64,000 nucleotides of DNA from Thermovibrio guaymasensis (GTDB lineage Bacteria > Aquificota > Aquificia > Desulfurobacteriales > Desulfurobacteriaceae): contig NZ_RBIE01000001.1 of assembly GCF_003633715.1 (NCBI RefSeq), positions 124,001 through 188,000 of the forward strand, in the 5' to 3' direction. The translations under genes and the position numbers were made by a program. Positions 34,872-44,270 of this stretch are shown piece after piece; position 1 is the stretch's first letter, and the number at the start of each line of letters is the position of its first letter. The notes under the pieces are model-generated. The model was not told where the DNA came from. It worked only from the letters and a program-made list of their open reading frames with translations, and searched no databases.

Positions 34872-35498
34872 TTGAGAGCTCTCTTTGGAGGAAGTTTCAA
34901 TCCGGTTCACGTGGGCCACCTAATCTTGGCAAGGGACGTCCTTGAGGACTTTAAGCTTGATGAGGTCATCTTTGTTCCGGCCAACCTACAGCCTTTAAAG
35001 GGGGAACTCTCAATCCCTCCCGAAGTCCGCCTTGAAGCTTTAAAGGCTGCTGTCTCTTTAGAGCCCAGGTTTAGGGTTTGGGATTACGAGATTAGGAAGG
35101 GAGGAGTTTCATACACGTATCAAACCCTTCAGGCTTTCTGGGAACTTTACGGCGAAAAGCCCTTCTTCGTAATGGGAGTAGATTCCTTTAACACTCTTCC
35201 CCTCTGGAAAGAGCCCTTAAGGATCCTTGAGCTTGCCGATTTAATAGTTCTATCCCGTCCCGGGTTTACTCCGGAGGTTGAAAGGGTAAAGGAGGAACTT
35301 GGAGTTAACTTTACGGTAGGCCGTTTTAAAAGGGGTAAGGTAAAAGGGGAGCTCCCACAGGTTTCAATTTACGAGGGAAGGCTAATTGAGGTAAGTTCAA
35401 CTGAGGTTAGGAAAAGGTTAAAATCGGGCTTACCAATTTCCTACTTAGTTCCTGAAAGGGTTAATGAAATACTCAGGAGGTGGAGAGATGCCACTTAA
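34872..35498 (+). CDS. nadD: nicotinate-nucleotide adenylyltransferase
   Basis: Adenylates nicotinate mononucleotide in NAD synthesis. Nucleotidyltransferase start ALFGGSFNPVHVGHLILARD carries the HxGH motif. VSSTEVRKRLKSGLP near the C-terminus is the ISSTxIR-type signature. Starts at TTG with AAGGAGGAAGG upstream. 208 aa. The end overlaps pgk by 11 bases. Confidence 0.94.
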   Translation: MRALFGGSFNPVHVGHLILARDVLEDFKLDEVIFVPANLQPLKGELSIPPEVRLEALKAAVSLEPRFRVWDYEIRKGGVSYTYQTLQAFWELYGEKPFFVMGVDSFNTLPLWKEPLRILELADLIVLSRPGFTPEVERVKEELGVNFTVGRFKRGKVKGELPQVSIYEGRLIEVSSTEVRKRLKSGLPISYLVPERVNEILRRWRDAT

Positions 35499-36708
35499 AA
35501 AGATGTTTAACAAAATGACTTTAAGGGATATTCCTCCTTCCGACCTTAAGGGCAAAAGAGTTTTTGTTAGAGTTGACTTTAACGTTCCAATTGAGAACGG
35601 AGTGATTTTAAACGATAAGAGGATAAGGGAGGCCCTTCCAACTGTTAACTACTTGATGGATCACGGGGCAAGGGTGGTTTTATGTTCACACCTTGATAGG
35701 CCGAAGGGTTGGGATCCAAAGTTATCTTTAAAACCTGTTGCCGAGAGGCTGTCCCGCCTTCTTGAGAAAGAAGTGAAGTTCATTCCGGACTGTGTCGGCG
35801 AGGAAGTTGAGTGGGAGGTCAATAACCTTAAAGAAGGTGAGGTTGCCCTCCTTGAGAACGTAAGGTTTTACCCTGAGGAGACAAAGAATGATCCGGAGTT
35901 TGCTGAGAAGTTGGCAAGGCTTGCAGATATATACGTAAACGATGCCTTTGGAACTGCCCACAGGAAGCACGCTTCAACTTACGGAATCGCAAAGTTCGTT
36001 AAAGTTGCCGTTGCCGGTTTTCTCCTTGAGAAGGAGATTAAGTACCTCCAAAAGGCCCTTGACAACCCTGAAAGGCCTTTAGTCCTGATAATAGGAGGTT
36101 CAAAAGTTTCTGGTAAGTTGGAGGTGATAGAGAACCTCCTGAAGATAGTTGACAAGATGTTAATCGGCGGTGGGATGGCCTACACCTTTTTGAAGGCTGC
36201 CGGTTATAGCGTTGGAAAGTCTTTGGTTGAGGATGAGCTTTTGGATACTGCTAGGAGGATTATGGAGGAGGCTGATAGGAAAGGAGTTAAGTTCTACGTT
36301 CCCGTTGATAGTAATAACGCAGATGAGTTCTCTCCAACTGCCCATACAAAACTCACGACCTATAAGGAAATTCCAGAGGATATGATGGGCCTTGATATTG
36401 GACCTGCTACCGTGGAGCTCTTTAAGGAGGCAATGGCCGATGCTAAAACGATTCTCTGGAACGGCCCTATGGGAGTTTATGAATTTGAGAAGTTTAGGGT
36501 TGGAACTCTTGAAGTTGCAAAGGCTATTGCCGATAAAACAGATGCTTTAAGGATAGTTGGCGGTGGAGATAGCGTTGCTGCAATTGAGGAACTCGGCCTT
36601 GAGCATAAGTTTGACCACGTCTCAACTGGCGGTGGTGCATTTTTACAGTTCCTCGCAGGTAAGGAACTGCCGGGAGTAATGGCCCTTAACGATAAGCCCT
36701 CCCAGTAA
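35488..36708 (+). CDS. pgk: phosphoglycerate kinase
   Basis: Interconverts 1,3-bisphosphoglycerate and 3-phosphoglycerate. RVFVRVDFNVPIENG, the substrate stretch CSHLDRPKG, VNDAFGTAHRKHAST, GGSKVSGK and the C-terminal GGGDSVAAIEELG are all present. The ATG at 35488 (GPGK-type extended N-terminus MPLKKMFNKM) with AGGAGGTGG upstream is preferred over a further upstream in-frame ATG. 406 aa. Stop codon lies in a terminator loop. Confidence 0.97.
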   Translation: MPLKKMFNKMTLRDIPPSDLKGKRVFVRVDFNVPIENGVILNDKRIREALPTVNYLMDHGARVVLCSHLDRPKGWDPKLSLKPVAERLSRLLEKEVKFIPDCVGEEVEWEVNNLKEGEVALLENVRFYPEETKNDPEFAEKLARLADIYVNDAFGTAHRKHASTYGIAKFVKVAVAGFLLEKEIKYLQKALDNPERPLVLIIGGSKVSGKLEVIENLLKIVDKMLIGGGMAYTFLKAAGYSVGKSLVEDELLDTARRIMEEADRKGVKFYVPVDSNNADEFSPTAHTKLTTYKEIPEDMMGLDIGPATVELFKEAMADAKTILWNGPMGVYEFEKFRVGTLEVAKAIADKTDALRIVGGGDSVAAIEELGLEHKFDHVSTGGGAFLQFLAGKELPGVMALNDKPSQ

Positions 36709-36715
36709 GGGAGGG
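36697..36715. terminator. bidirectional terminator with the pgk stop in its loop
   Basis: CCCTCCC and GGGAGGG enclose AGTAA, which contains the pgk TAA. TTTAATAG follows on the plus strand. The convergent LysM gene ends two bases beyond. Confidence 0.75.
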
Positions 36716-36716
36716 T

Positions 36717-37922
36717 TTAATAGACTATAACGTTGACTCCCCTTGAAACCAGGTAAGGTATTTCTTCAGGTTTATCTACCGAGTCTATTAAGAACCAGTC
36801 TTCCTTAGGAGTTGAGACTAAAAGACCCTCTATTCTAAAGGTTGACCTTTTCCCCTTTGATAGTGGAGGTTCGTAGAGGATAAGGTTTAGTTCTTTGTTT
36901 GCAAAGGGAACTAGCGTTAAGATGTTCTGAATATCTTGGAGAAAGTTCCCGCTTAGAACTACAACCTTGTTTCCTTGGAGCTCCAACTTTACCTTTTCCT
37001 CAGGGTCTATAAAGTCGTAGACTACGTAGAGGTTTAAACCGGGAAAGAAGAGACCTTCTTCCTTTTCAATTCCCCTTTTTCCAGTTAAGATCTTCATTAC
37101 GGCGTTTATTTTCTCTATTCCCTTTCCCTTTACAATCTTTAGCTTTCCGTTCCCCTCATCTGTGTCAAGCTTCCTGTAGGGAGGTTGTATTACGGCTATT
37201 CCGTAGGCATTTAGGATTTTTTCTAAGGCCGGAGGGGTGTCGGCTTCCCTGTTTATAACGGTTCTCTGTCCGGTAAACTTGTTGTAGCCCATAAAGTCGT
37301 ACTTGTAGATCAGTATATCTTTCTCTCCCAGGATTAGTTCTCCGTTTTTTGTTATGGACGAGAAGTTTTCAGAGAGGACTTTATCTATAAGTTTTTCAAG
37401 TTCTTTCCTCCCTACAACTGTGAAACCTGCAGATTCAAGGCTTCTTTTCATTTTACTGCCGATTTGTCCTGATAGGTCAACAATAAACCTCTTTCCGTTA
37501 GTCTCAATGATAGGAGTTTTCCTCAAATTTACCTTTCCGTAGTCTGTAAATAGGATTCCGTTATCCTTTACTACCGTTCCAATAGTCTTGAGGAACTTAA
37601 AGTCCTTCTCTGATGGGTGAACTTTCCTTGTTTTCTCTTTCTTTTTGAGCTCCCCTTCAGCAGGGAGTTTTAACTTCTGACCGACGTATATCAGGTTAGG
37701 GCTTTTTAGCTTGTTAACCTTTACTATCTCGTATAGAAAGCCCCTAGGAATTTTAAACTTTTTCATAATCTTGAGGAGGGTATCACCTCTTTTTACTTTG
37801 TAAACGAAGAAACGGGGCTTCTCTAGTTTAAGTTCCCTCTCTTTAACTACGTCTATTTGGTAGACTGCACCGTAGGATGGAAGGGTAAACAGAAGAAAGC
37901 TTATGAGAGCCCTTTTAACCAT
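36717..37922 (-). CDS. exported LysM-domain protein
   Basis: Signal peptide ([19 protein letters not shown]). One LysM peptidoglycan-binding domain spans about residues 41-87 ([30 protein letters not shown]). A charged linker follows, then about 280 residues of unrecognised beta-rich domain with repeated lysine-rich strands. Probably periplasmic and cell-wall associated. It overlaps the end of trmFO by 22 bases. Confidence 0.8.
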   Translation of the reverse strand: MVKRALISFLLFTLPSYGAVYQIDVVKERELKLEKPRFFVYKVKRGDTLLKIMKKFKIPRGFLYEIVKVNKLKSPNLIYVGQKLKLPAEGELKKKEKTRKVHPSEKDFKFLKTIGTVVKDNGILFTDYGKVNLRKTPIIETNGKRFIVDLSGQIGSKMKRSLESAGFTVVGRKELEKLIDKVLSENFSSITKNGELILGEKDILIYKYDFMGYNKFTGQRTVINREADTPPALEKILNAYGIAVIQPPYRKLDTDEGNGKLKIVKGKGIEKINAVMKILTGKRGIEKEEGLFFPGLNLYVVYDFIDPEEKVKLELQGNKVVVLSGNFLQDIQNILTLVPFANKELNLILYEPPLSKGKRSTFRIEGLLVSTPKEDWFLIDSVDKPEEIPYLVSRGVNVIVY

Positions 37923-39211
37923 TTCTCCATATCCCTCAACGCTCTTTCAGATAAATACTTTCTCCTGTTAAGTTTACCTTTAATTCTCCTCTCCGGTGGA
38001 GGTAGGAGACCGAAGTTTGCGTTCATAGGTTGGAAGTGTTTTGGATCGGCGCTCGTTATGTACTTAAGGAGAGCTCCAACCATTGTAGTTTCAGGAGGGT
38101 ATACCGGTTCTTTTCCCTCTAAAAGCCTTGATGCGTTTAGCCCTGCAATTATACCCGTTGCGGCTGATTCAGGGTATCCCTCAACTCCCGTTATCTGACC
38201 TGCAAAGAGGACCCTTGGGTTTTTCTTTAACTGAAGGGTCCTCTTTAGGAGAACCGGAGACTTTATAAAGGTATTCCTGTGAATGCTTCCGTACCTTGCA
38301 AACTCTGCATTTTCAAGTCCGGGAATTAACCTGAAAACCCTCTTCTGCTCCGGGTACTTTAGTTTTGTTTGAAAACCTACCAGGTTTAGGAGAGTTCCTT
38401 CTCTATTCTCTTTCCTCAGCTGGACGACTGCGTAGGGCTGTTTCCCTGTTCTTGGGTCAATTAGTCCAACAGGCCTTAAAGGGCCAAAGAGGAGGGTTTC
38501 CTTTCCCCTCTCTGCCATCTCCTCTATAGGCATACACCCTTCAAAGTAGCATGCCTTTTCAAAGTCTTTCAGGGGAACTTTTTCGGCTTCCATCAGTGCT
38601 CTGTAGAACCTATCGTACTCTTCCTCTGTCATGGGACAGTTAAGGTAATCATCTCCTCCTTTACCCCACCTTGAGCCCCAGAAGCACTTTGAGTAGTCTA
38701 TGGTATCTGCGTAGACTATCGGAGAGATTGCGTCGTAGAAGGAGAGTTCCTCCTGACCTAAGTACTCCCTTAGGTATTTTGAGAATTCATTGGAGGTTAG
38801 AGGTCCTGTAGCTACCACTGTTATTCCTTCCTCTGGAATCTCTTTAACCTCTTCCCTTATTACCTCAATGTTAGGGTGGTTCTCTATTTTCTCGGTTATG
38901 TAGTCTGCAAACTTTTCCCTATCAACTGCTAGAGCTCCTCCTGCAGGAACGCTGGTTCTCTTAGCTGCATCAATAATGAGGGATCCTAGGAGCTCCATCT
39001 CCTTCTTAAGGAGTCCCCTTGGAGTTGTTATATCAATTCCTCCGAGGGTGTTGGAACAGACTAGCTCTGCCAGTTTATCTGTTTTATGTGCAGGGGTGTT
39101 CTTTTTAGGCCTCATTTCAAAGAGTCTAACTTTGTGGCCTCTCTCCGCTGCCTTCCACGCCGCTTCAACTCCCGCAAGTCCTCCGCCTATTACGTTAATA
39201 ACTTCTGCCAT
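37901..39211 (-). CDS. trmFO: methylenetetrahydrofolate-tRNA (uracil-5)-methyltransferase TrmFO
   Basis: FAD- and folate-dependent enzyme that makes m5U54 in the tRNA T loop. N-terminal dinucleotide-binding [59 protein letters not shown]; and [10 protein letters not shown] are characteristic. 436 aa. GAGAGGAAA precedes the ATG. Confidence 0.96.
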   Translation of the reverse strand: MAEVINVIGGGLAGVEAAWKAAERGHKVRLFEMRPKKNTPAHKTDKLAELVCSNTLGGIDITTPRGLLKKEMELLGSLIIDAAKRTSVPAGGALAVDREKFADYITEKIENHPNIEVIREEVKEIPEEGITVVATGPLTSNEFSKYLREYLGQEELSFYDAISPIVYADTIDYSKCFWGSRWGKGGDDYLNCPMTEEEYDRFYRALMEAEKVPLKDFEKACYFEGCMPIEEMAERGKETLLFGPLRPVGLIDPRTGKQPYAVVQLRKENREGTLLNLVGFQTKLKYPEQKRVFRLIPGLENAEFARYGSIHRNTFIKSPVLLKRTLQLKKNPRVLFAGQITGVEGYPESAATGIIAGLNASRLLEGKEPVYPPETTMVGALLKYITSADPKHFQPMNANFGLLPPPERRIKGKLNRRKYLSERALRDMEKWLKGLS

Positions 39212-39266
39212 TTTCCTCTCCGTAAAATAAATTCTCTAAACAAATCTTATTCCCGTGGAGGGTGAT

Positions 39267-39761
39267 TTGGTTAGGGTTTTAAGAAATTTAGACCAGCTTA
39301 AAGGCCTTGTTGAGGAGCTCCGCTTAAAGGGTAAGAAGATAGTCTTTACAAACGGCTGTTTTGACGTACTTCACGCAGGCCATGCAGACTACCTTGAAAG
39401 GGCTAAGAGTTTTGGTGATTTCCTTATAGTTGGTATGAACAGCGATAGCTCAATCAGGAAAATTAAGGGGGAAAAGAGGCCTATAGTTCCTGAAGATATG
39501 AGGGCAAAGCTTCTATCATCCTTAAAGCCTGTTGACCTTGTCTTCATATTTGAAGAGGAAACCCCCATTGAAGTTATAAAGGCTGTAAGACCTGACGTTT
39601 TGGTTAAGGGAGCCGACTGGCCTATTGAGAAGATCGTAGGCAGGGAGTTTGCAGGGAGAGTTGAGAGGATTCCCTTTAACTACCAGATATCAACTACTAA
39701 GATAGTTGAAAGGATAGTTGAGCTTTACTGTTCCAAAACTTCCGGAGGAACGACTGCATAG
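39267..39761 (+). CDS. heptose-1-phosphate adenylyltransferase (RfaE2 domain)
   Basis: Cytidylyltransferase-fold enzyme activating a heptose phosphate for lipopolysaccharide core synthesis. FTNGCFDVLHAGHADYLE contains HxGH; KGEKRPIVPEDMRAKLL and VKGADWPIEKIVG match the RfaE C-terminal domain. No kinase domain is fused. TTG at 39267 is preferred because GGAGGG lies a few bases upstream. Overlaps the HD gene convergently by 37 bases. Confidence 0.88.
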   Translation: MVRVLRNLDQLKGLVEELRLKGKKIVFTNGCFDVLHAGHADYLERAKSFGDFLIVGMNSDSSIRKIKGEKRPIVPEDMRAKLLSSLKPVDLVFIFEEETPIEVIKAVRPDVLVKGADWPIEKIVGREFAGRVERIPFNYQISTTKIVERIVELYCSKTSGGTTA

Positions 39762-40921
39762 GTCTTTGAAACTTTCCTTGAAAGGGCCTTTACTGCATCT
39801 GTTGGGGCAACCGATGAGAGCTCCTCAATTCTCCCCTCAACCTTTACCTTTATAACGTCCTTTCCGTCGGGTGAGTAGTAGGAGTAGGCTACCTTTGAAG
39901 GTTCAACGACCTCAAAGTAGTACTCAGGGTTAAATCCCAGCTTCTCTACTCTTTCTCTAAGCTCAATTAAAAGCGTAGGACTAACTTCAACTGTCCTAAA
40001 TAGTTTCCTCTTTACGAACCTCCAACAGAGGTCTTTCAGTATAGGGTCTTTCCAGTCCTTTAGCTCATAAATTGCACATATGAGGTGGCCATCTGTTAGG
40101 TTGAAGAAGTCCTCTTTACTTCCCTCCTTGAGGGTCCTCTTAAGGTGACCGTTTACTGGAAGTTCTTCCCCGTTTAGAAGGAGCTCCTTTACCCTCTTTA
40201 CTACCTTCTGAAGGAGGACCTGGGCTGAGAGGTTTCCCTTGTGGAAGTAAACAGCCCAGTACATCTGATATCTTGACATTACGTAAGCTTCAAGGGCGTT
40301 AAAGCCCTTTATGCTCCAAACTAGTTCTCCATTTTCAAGGAGTCCTGAGATTAAGATCCTGTTGTAGTCAATTCTCCCAAAGGCTGCACCTGTGTAGAAA
40401 CTGTCCCTCCTGAGGTAGTCAAGCCTGTCACAGTCAAGCTGGCTTGATACCAGCTGGTAGGTAAAGGGAAGGGAGTGTTCTTTCTTTAGAATTTTTACCA
40501 CCTCTTCAACAACTTCTTTCTCTAAGTTTTCCTCTTCTTTGAGGGTTTTAATACCGTAAACTGTTAGCTCTTCATGATTTTGTGGGAGAATGAACCCTTC
40601 AAGGGCGTGGGAAAAGGGGGAGTGACCTACGTCGTGAAGAAGGGCTGAAAGCCTAACTGCTTCTTTTACTTCACTCTCTACCTTAAAACCGTTAAGTTCA
40701 AGGTAGTAAAGGGCTTTATCTACAAGCCACGTAACCCCTAGAGAGTGCTGAAACCTTGTGTGTTCAGCTCCCGGGTAAACTAAGTAGCAGGGCCCAAGCT
40801 GCCTTATATACCTGAGCCTTTGAAGGAACCTACTTGATATTACCCTGTCAAGGAGAGATCCCCTCTTAATGGGGATAAACTCCTCGTAGACTGGGTCCAT
40901 AAAGAGTCTATGTCCCTTCAA
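39725..40921 (-). CDS. HD-domain phosphohydrolase (dGTPase-like)
   Basis: Metal-dependent HD-superfamily hydrolase. His in HTRFQHSLGVTWLV, HD in LLHDVGHSPFSHALEG and a later Asp in SSQLDCDRLDYLRRDS are the expected ligands. This architecture is shared with SAMHD1/dNTPase-like proteins; the substrate is unproven. The frame opens at a TTG (40921); the internal ATG at 40900 (MDPVYEEFIPI) is an equally good start. It overlaps the fur-family gene end. Confidence 0.85.
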   Translation of the reverse strand: MKGHRLFMDPVYEEFIPIKRGSLLDRVISSRFLQRLRYIRQLGPCYLVYPGAEHTRFQHSLGVTWLVDKALYYLELNGFKVESEVKEAVRLSALLHDVGHSPFSHALEGFILPQNHEELTVYGIKTLKEEENLEKEVVEEVVKILKKEHSLPFTYQLVSSQLDCDRLDYLRRDSFYTGAAFGRIDYNRILISGLLENGELVWSIKGFNALEAYVMSRYQMYWAVYFHKGNLSAQVLLQKVVKRVKELLLNGEELPVNGHLKRTLKEGSKEDFFNLTDGHLICAIYELKDWKDPILKDLCWRFVKRKLFRTVEVSPTLLIELRERVEKLGFNPEYYFEVVEPSKVAYSYYSPDGKDVIKVKVEGRIEELSSVAPTDAVKALSRKVSKTYAVVPPEVLEQ

Positions 40922-41333
40922 CTTTACACTCTCTACATATGCCGTAGCACATTAATGTACAGTTTAGGGGTTCTCCCACCACTTCAATTTTACTCCTGTC
41001 AACTTCAGGGACTATTTCAAGGTCAAATATCCTTCCACACTTAACGCATATAAAGTGACTGTGGGGTTCAACTTTTGCGTCGTACCTTACCTTATCCTTT
41101 AAGGTTGGAACTCTCTGGACGAGGCCTGCCTTTTCAAGGCTTGCAAGGGTTCTGTATACCGTAGTGAGTGATATTCCCTCTATTTTCTCCTTTAAGTTCT
41201 CGTAGAGCTCCTCGGCGCTTGGGTGGTCGTGCCTTGAAACGATTTCCCTGTATACTGCCAACCTCTGAGGAGTAACCTTTAATCCGGTTTCCCTGGCCTT
41301 CCTCTTAAACTCCTCAATTCTATCCTTAACCAT
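40908..41333 (-). CDS. Fur/PerR-family metalloregulator
   Basis: Zinc-containing repressor with an N-terminal winged helix (TPQRLAVYREIVSRHDHPSAEEL, cited in part; ISLTTVYRTLASLEKAGLV). The C-terminal dimerisation domain has CxxC pairs (FICVKCGRIFD, GICRECK). Regulatory His/Asp near HSHFICVKC are present. PerR-like in size (141 aa), but the ligand (Fe, Mn, Zn) cannot be decided. ATG 41333 with AAGGAG six bases upstream is preferred. No Fur box was found beside it. Confidence 0.88.
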   Translation of the reverse strand: MVKDRIEEFKRKARETGLKVTPQRLAVYREIVSRHDHPSAEELYENLKEKIEGISLTTVYRTLASLEKAGLVQRVPTLKDKVRYDAKVEPHSHFICVKCGRIFDLEIVPEVDRSKIEVVGEPLNCTLMCYGICRECKVEGT

Positions 41334-41380
41334 TCGTTTCTCCTTCAGTAAAATAATTTGCAACTTTAAATATAAAGCTA

Positions 41381-42313
41381 TTACTGAAAAATATCTCCTG
41401 ATTTAACCCTGTAGCCCCTTATAAATTCCTCTCCGCTGATCTCCTTTCTTCCTTCTGGTTTTATCCTTAAAATCTCCAGAGCTCCCTTTCCCGTTGCAAC
41501 TACGAGCCTCCTTTTGGCCTCAATTACCTCTCCAGGCCTTCCCTCTCCTTCAACAGGTAGAACTTTTGAGAGCTTTACCATTTTCCCTTTGTAGTGACTG
41601 AAGGCTCCTGGCCACGGAGTAAAGGCCCTTACCATGTTGAATATCTCCTCAGCCGGCTTTCCCCAGTCAATTTTCCCCATCTCCTTTGTTATCTTAGGGC
41701 AGTAGGTTGCCTTTGAGTTGTCCTGAGGGACCGGTTTAACTTCTCCACTTATGAACTTCGGTATTGTTTCAACAAGGAGCTCTGCTCCGAGCCTTGAGAG
41801 TTTATCGTGGAGGGTTTGGGCGTTATCTTCCTCTGTAATTTCAACTTTCCTCTGTGAGATTACGTCTCCGGCGTCAAGCTCTGGAATAACCTTCATTATC
41901 GTTACGCCTGTCTCCTTCTCGCCATTTAAGAGGGCTGCCTGAATAGGAGATGCTCCCCTATACTTTGGAAGGAGTGAAGCGTGGACGTTAATTACTCCGT
42001 ACTTTGGAACTTCTAAAAGCCACTTTGGAAGTATCTTCCCATAGGCTGCAACGACTATTAAGTCTGGAGAAATTTCCTTTAGGAGCTCCATAAGCTCCCT
42101 GTTATCCTTAATTTTTTCAGGTTGGTAGACCTTTAGTCCTAACTTCTCAGCTTCAACTTTAACCGGCGGGGGTTTTAACTTCTTTCCCCTTCCTGCAGGT
42201 TTATCCGGCTGAGTTACAACTAAAGGTACTTCGTACCCAGCTTCTTTTAGGGCTTTAAGTGAAGGAACCGCAAAGTCCGGAGTTCCCATAAAGACAACTT
42301 TTAGGTTATCCAT
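41381..42313 (-). CDS. fmt: methionyl-tRNA formyltransferase
   Basis: Formylates initiator Met-tRNA. VVFMGTPDFAVPSL, VTQPDKPAGRGKKLKPPPVK, the catalytic stretch GVINVHASLLPKYRGASPIQ and the C-terminal domain (RAFTPWPGAFSHYKG) are present. 310 aa. Overlaps tsaC by 8 bases. Confidence 0.96.
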   Translation of the reverse strand: MDNLKVVFMGTPDFAVPSLKALKEAGYEVPLVVTQPDKPAGRGKKLKPPPVKVEAEKLGLKVYQPEKIKDNRELMELLKEISPDLIVVAAYGKILPKWLLEVPKYGVINVHASLLPKYRGASPIQAALLNGEKETGVTIMKVIPELDAGDVISQRKVEITEEDNAQTLHDKLSRLGAELLVETIPKFISGEVKPVPQDNSKATYCPKITKEMGKIDWGKPAEEIFNMVRAFTPWPGAFSHYKGKMVKLSKVLPVEGEGRPGEVIEAKRRLVVATGKGALEILRIKPEGRKEISGEEFIRGYRVKSGDIFQ

Positions 42314-42914
42314 TAAGTACCTCCAGGAGTTTTTCCTTGGGGAAACTTCCCTCTCTTAAGACTTTTAGCTCTTTTCCGACTAGTGAAACTAGGGTTGACG
42401 GCTTCCCTGAAGCCTTCCCCTCTACACAGAGGGGTATCCGACCTTCAAAGTAAATTCTGCACTCTTTACAGTTCTCGGCAGGTTCCTTCCCGGAAGGGTT
42501 TGCACTTGGGGCAAAGAGGGGAGTTGAGAGCTCTATAACCTTTAACAGGAAGTCGTCTTTTGGAATCCTTATTCCGAGGTTGTCCCTTTTAAACACCTTC
42601 CTAAAGGGGGAGTCCTCCTTGAGGGGAAGGATAACCGTTAAAGGTGCAGGGTATACTCTTTCCAGTTTCTCCCTTAAATTATCATCAATTAAAACTCCAA
42701 GCTCCTGAGCCTGGTTTAGATCCTTAAAGAGGACGATTAAGGGTTTTTCCCTCTCCCTTCCCTTTATACTGTAGACTTTCTCAACTGCTTTTTCGTTTGT
42801 AGCGCTCCCGAGAAGTCCGTAAAGTGTGTCCGTTGGGCAACAGACTATTTCCCCTTCCATTATCAGCCGGGAAACGACGGGAGCGTTTTCAAGGCTCTTC
42901 TTAACTACCTTCAT
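42306..42914 (-). CDS. tsaC: threonylcarbamoyl-AMP synthase
   Basis: YrdC/Sua5-family enzyme making threonylcarbamoyl-AMP for t6A37 of ANN-reading tRNAs. CCPTDTLYGLLGSA, KGREREKPLIVLF, LGIRIPKDDF and FAPSANPSGKEPA are diagnostic. ATG 42914 with AAGGAAGGG upstream is preferred over an earlier in-frame start. Short form without the Sua5 domain. Overlaps the DUF89 gene by 14 bases. Confidence 0.94.
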   Translation of the reverse strand: MKVVKKSLENAPVVSRLIMEGEIVCCPTDTLYGLLGSATNEKAVEKVYSIKGREREKPLIVLFKDLNQAQELGVLIDDNLREKLERVYPAPLTVILPLKEDSPFRKVFKRDNLGIRIPKDDFLLKVIELSTPLFAPSANPSGKEPAENCKECRIYFEGRIPLCVEGKASGKPSTLVSLVGKELKVLREGSFPKEKLLEVLNG

Positions 42915-43800
42915 TCCCTTCCTTAAGGTCAAGGAGGTGTTTGTTGTATAGGAATATGAGCTCTCCCCTTTTACACCTTAGCTCCTTTGCCACCGGATCA
43001 CACTTTGCCTTTAGGATGAAGAAGATGTCCTTGTCGTAGATCCCATCTAAGGTTTCAAAGTTGGCCTGACCTTTAGAGATAATAAAGTAGGCTTTCTTCC
43101 AGTGTTCTTTGAACTTCTCCGGAGCCCTTTCAAGGTCAATTCCTATGACGTCGCTTCCGCTGTCAATAACCTCATCAACCAGCTCTGCAATCTTTGTCTT
43201 TATAGCGTCCTCAACGGTTGCATCGTTTAGGACCGGAGCTCCCCTAACTGCTAGAACGACCTTTAATCCCTTCTCTTTAAGTTCCCTAACTAGGAACTTA
43301 TCAAATACTATCTCTCCAGCGTTATCCGCAAGGTAGAGGACGGTTTTTCCGGGAACTAAGAACCTTTCAAATATTGCCTCATCGTAGTAGGCAAAGGGAG
43401 TTTTAAAGAAGTTCTTTATCTCCTCTTCAAGGTCAAATAGGGTTGGAACTCCAAAGTCTATAACGTTTCCAAGTGCAGCGAGCCTTACTGCAACTTCAAC
43501 TCTGTTCTTTATCTTTAAGTAGTACTCCTCGTAGAGGATAGGTTCAAGTTTTAAGGCTAAAGAGTTGTACTTCTCCTTTAGGGCTTTAAAAGGGTCTTCT
43601 ATTTTCGTCTTTTCCTTAAATATCCTGTGGATAAAAGTTGCATTGTAGCCCGGTGACTTTTCCGGCTGAAGGTTCTTGTAGAGGAACTTTGCAACTTCCC
43701 TTTCTACCTCTATTGTCTTACTCTCTTCAAGGCCGCAAGCCTTTGAAGTTTTAACTATTTGGTTTAAAAAACACGGAAGGCACTCAGGGTAAACTTTCAT
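42901..43800 (-). CDS. DUF89-family metal-dependent phosphatase (ARMT1-like)
   Basis: Damage-control phosphatase family that dephosphorylates reactive sugar or cofactor phosphates. The N-terminal Cys pair PECLPCF, the metal/active-site segment LYLADNAGEIVFDKFLVREL (in part), GAPVLNDATVEDA, and FIISKGQANFETLDG are family features. 299 aa. Located between tsaC and purE in an overlapping operon. Substrate unknown. Confidence 0.87.
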   Translation of the reverse strand: MKVYPECLPCFLNQIVKTSKACGLEESKTIEVEREVAKFLYKNLQPEKSPGYNATFIHRIFKEKTKIEDPFKALKEKYNSLALKLEPILYEEYYLKIKNRVEVAVRLAALGNVIDFGVPTLFDLEEEIKNFFKTPFAYYDEAIFERFLVPGKTVLYLADNAGEIVFDKFLVRELKEKGLKVVLAVRGAPVLNDATVEDAIKTKIAELVDEVIDSGSDVIGIDLERAPEKFKEHWKKAYFIISKGQANFETLDGIYDKDIFFILKAKCDPVAKELRCKRGELIFLYNKHLLDLKEGNEGS

Positions 43801-43802
43801 AT

Positions 43803-44270
43803 CTATCCCTCTAAGACTCTTTTCTTCATCTCTTCTCTGTAGGCCTTTAGCTTCTCTTTGAGCTCTGGGTACTTAATGGCCATTATCTCTACTGCTAAGA
43901 CTGCTGCGTTCTTTGCTCCTGCCTTCCCTATAGTTACCGTGGCTACAGGAATTCCTCCTGGCATCTGAACTATTGATAGGAGGGAATCAATTCCCTTTAA
44001 AGGTGATGCATCAAGGGGAACTCCAATTACCGGTAGAACCGTCTTTGCAGCAATTACTCCCCCAAGGTGGGCTGCGTAACCTGCAGCGGCAATTATTACG
44101 TCGTACTCCTCCTCCGCCCTCTCGCAGAAGGCTATAACCTCATCAATTGTCCTGTGGGCTGAGAGGACCTTAACGTCGTAAGGAACTCCAAACTCCTCAA
44201 GTGTCTTTGTGCAGGCTTCCATTACCGGCAGGTCTGACTTACTTCCCATTACTACCGCTACCTTCTTCAT
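43803..44270 (-). CDS. purE: N5-carboxyaminoimidazole ribonucleotide mutase
   Basis: Converts N5-CAIR to CAIR in purine synthesis. VVMGSKSDLPVMEA, VLSAHRTIDEV, AAAGYAAHLGGVIAA, GVPLDASPLKGIDSLLSIVQMPGG (cited only as LSIVQMPGG) mark class I PurE. ATG 44270 with GGAGG six bases upstream is preferred to the adjacent TTG. Overlaps the lipoprotein gene by 32 bases. purK is not in the window. Confidence 0.96.
   Translation of the reverse strand: MKKVAVVMGSKSDLPVMEACTKTLEEFGVPYDVKVLSAHRTIDEVIAFCERAEEEYDVIIAAAGYAAHLGGVIAAKTVLPVIGVPLDASPLKGIDSLLSIVQMPGGIPVATVTIGKAGAKNAAVLAVEIMAIKYPELKEKLKAYREEMKKRVLEG

Noticed and set aside
41334-41380. Fur/PerR box in the fmt–fur gap
   Set aside because: The A/T-rich sequence lacks a convincing 7-1-7 inverted repeat.
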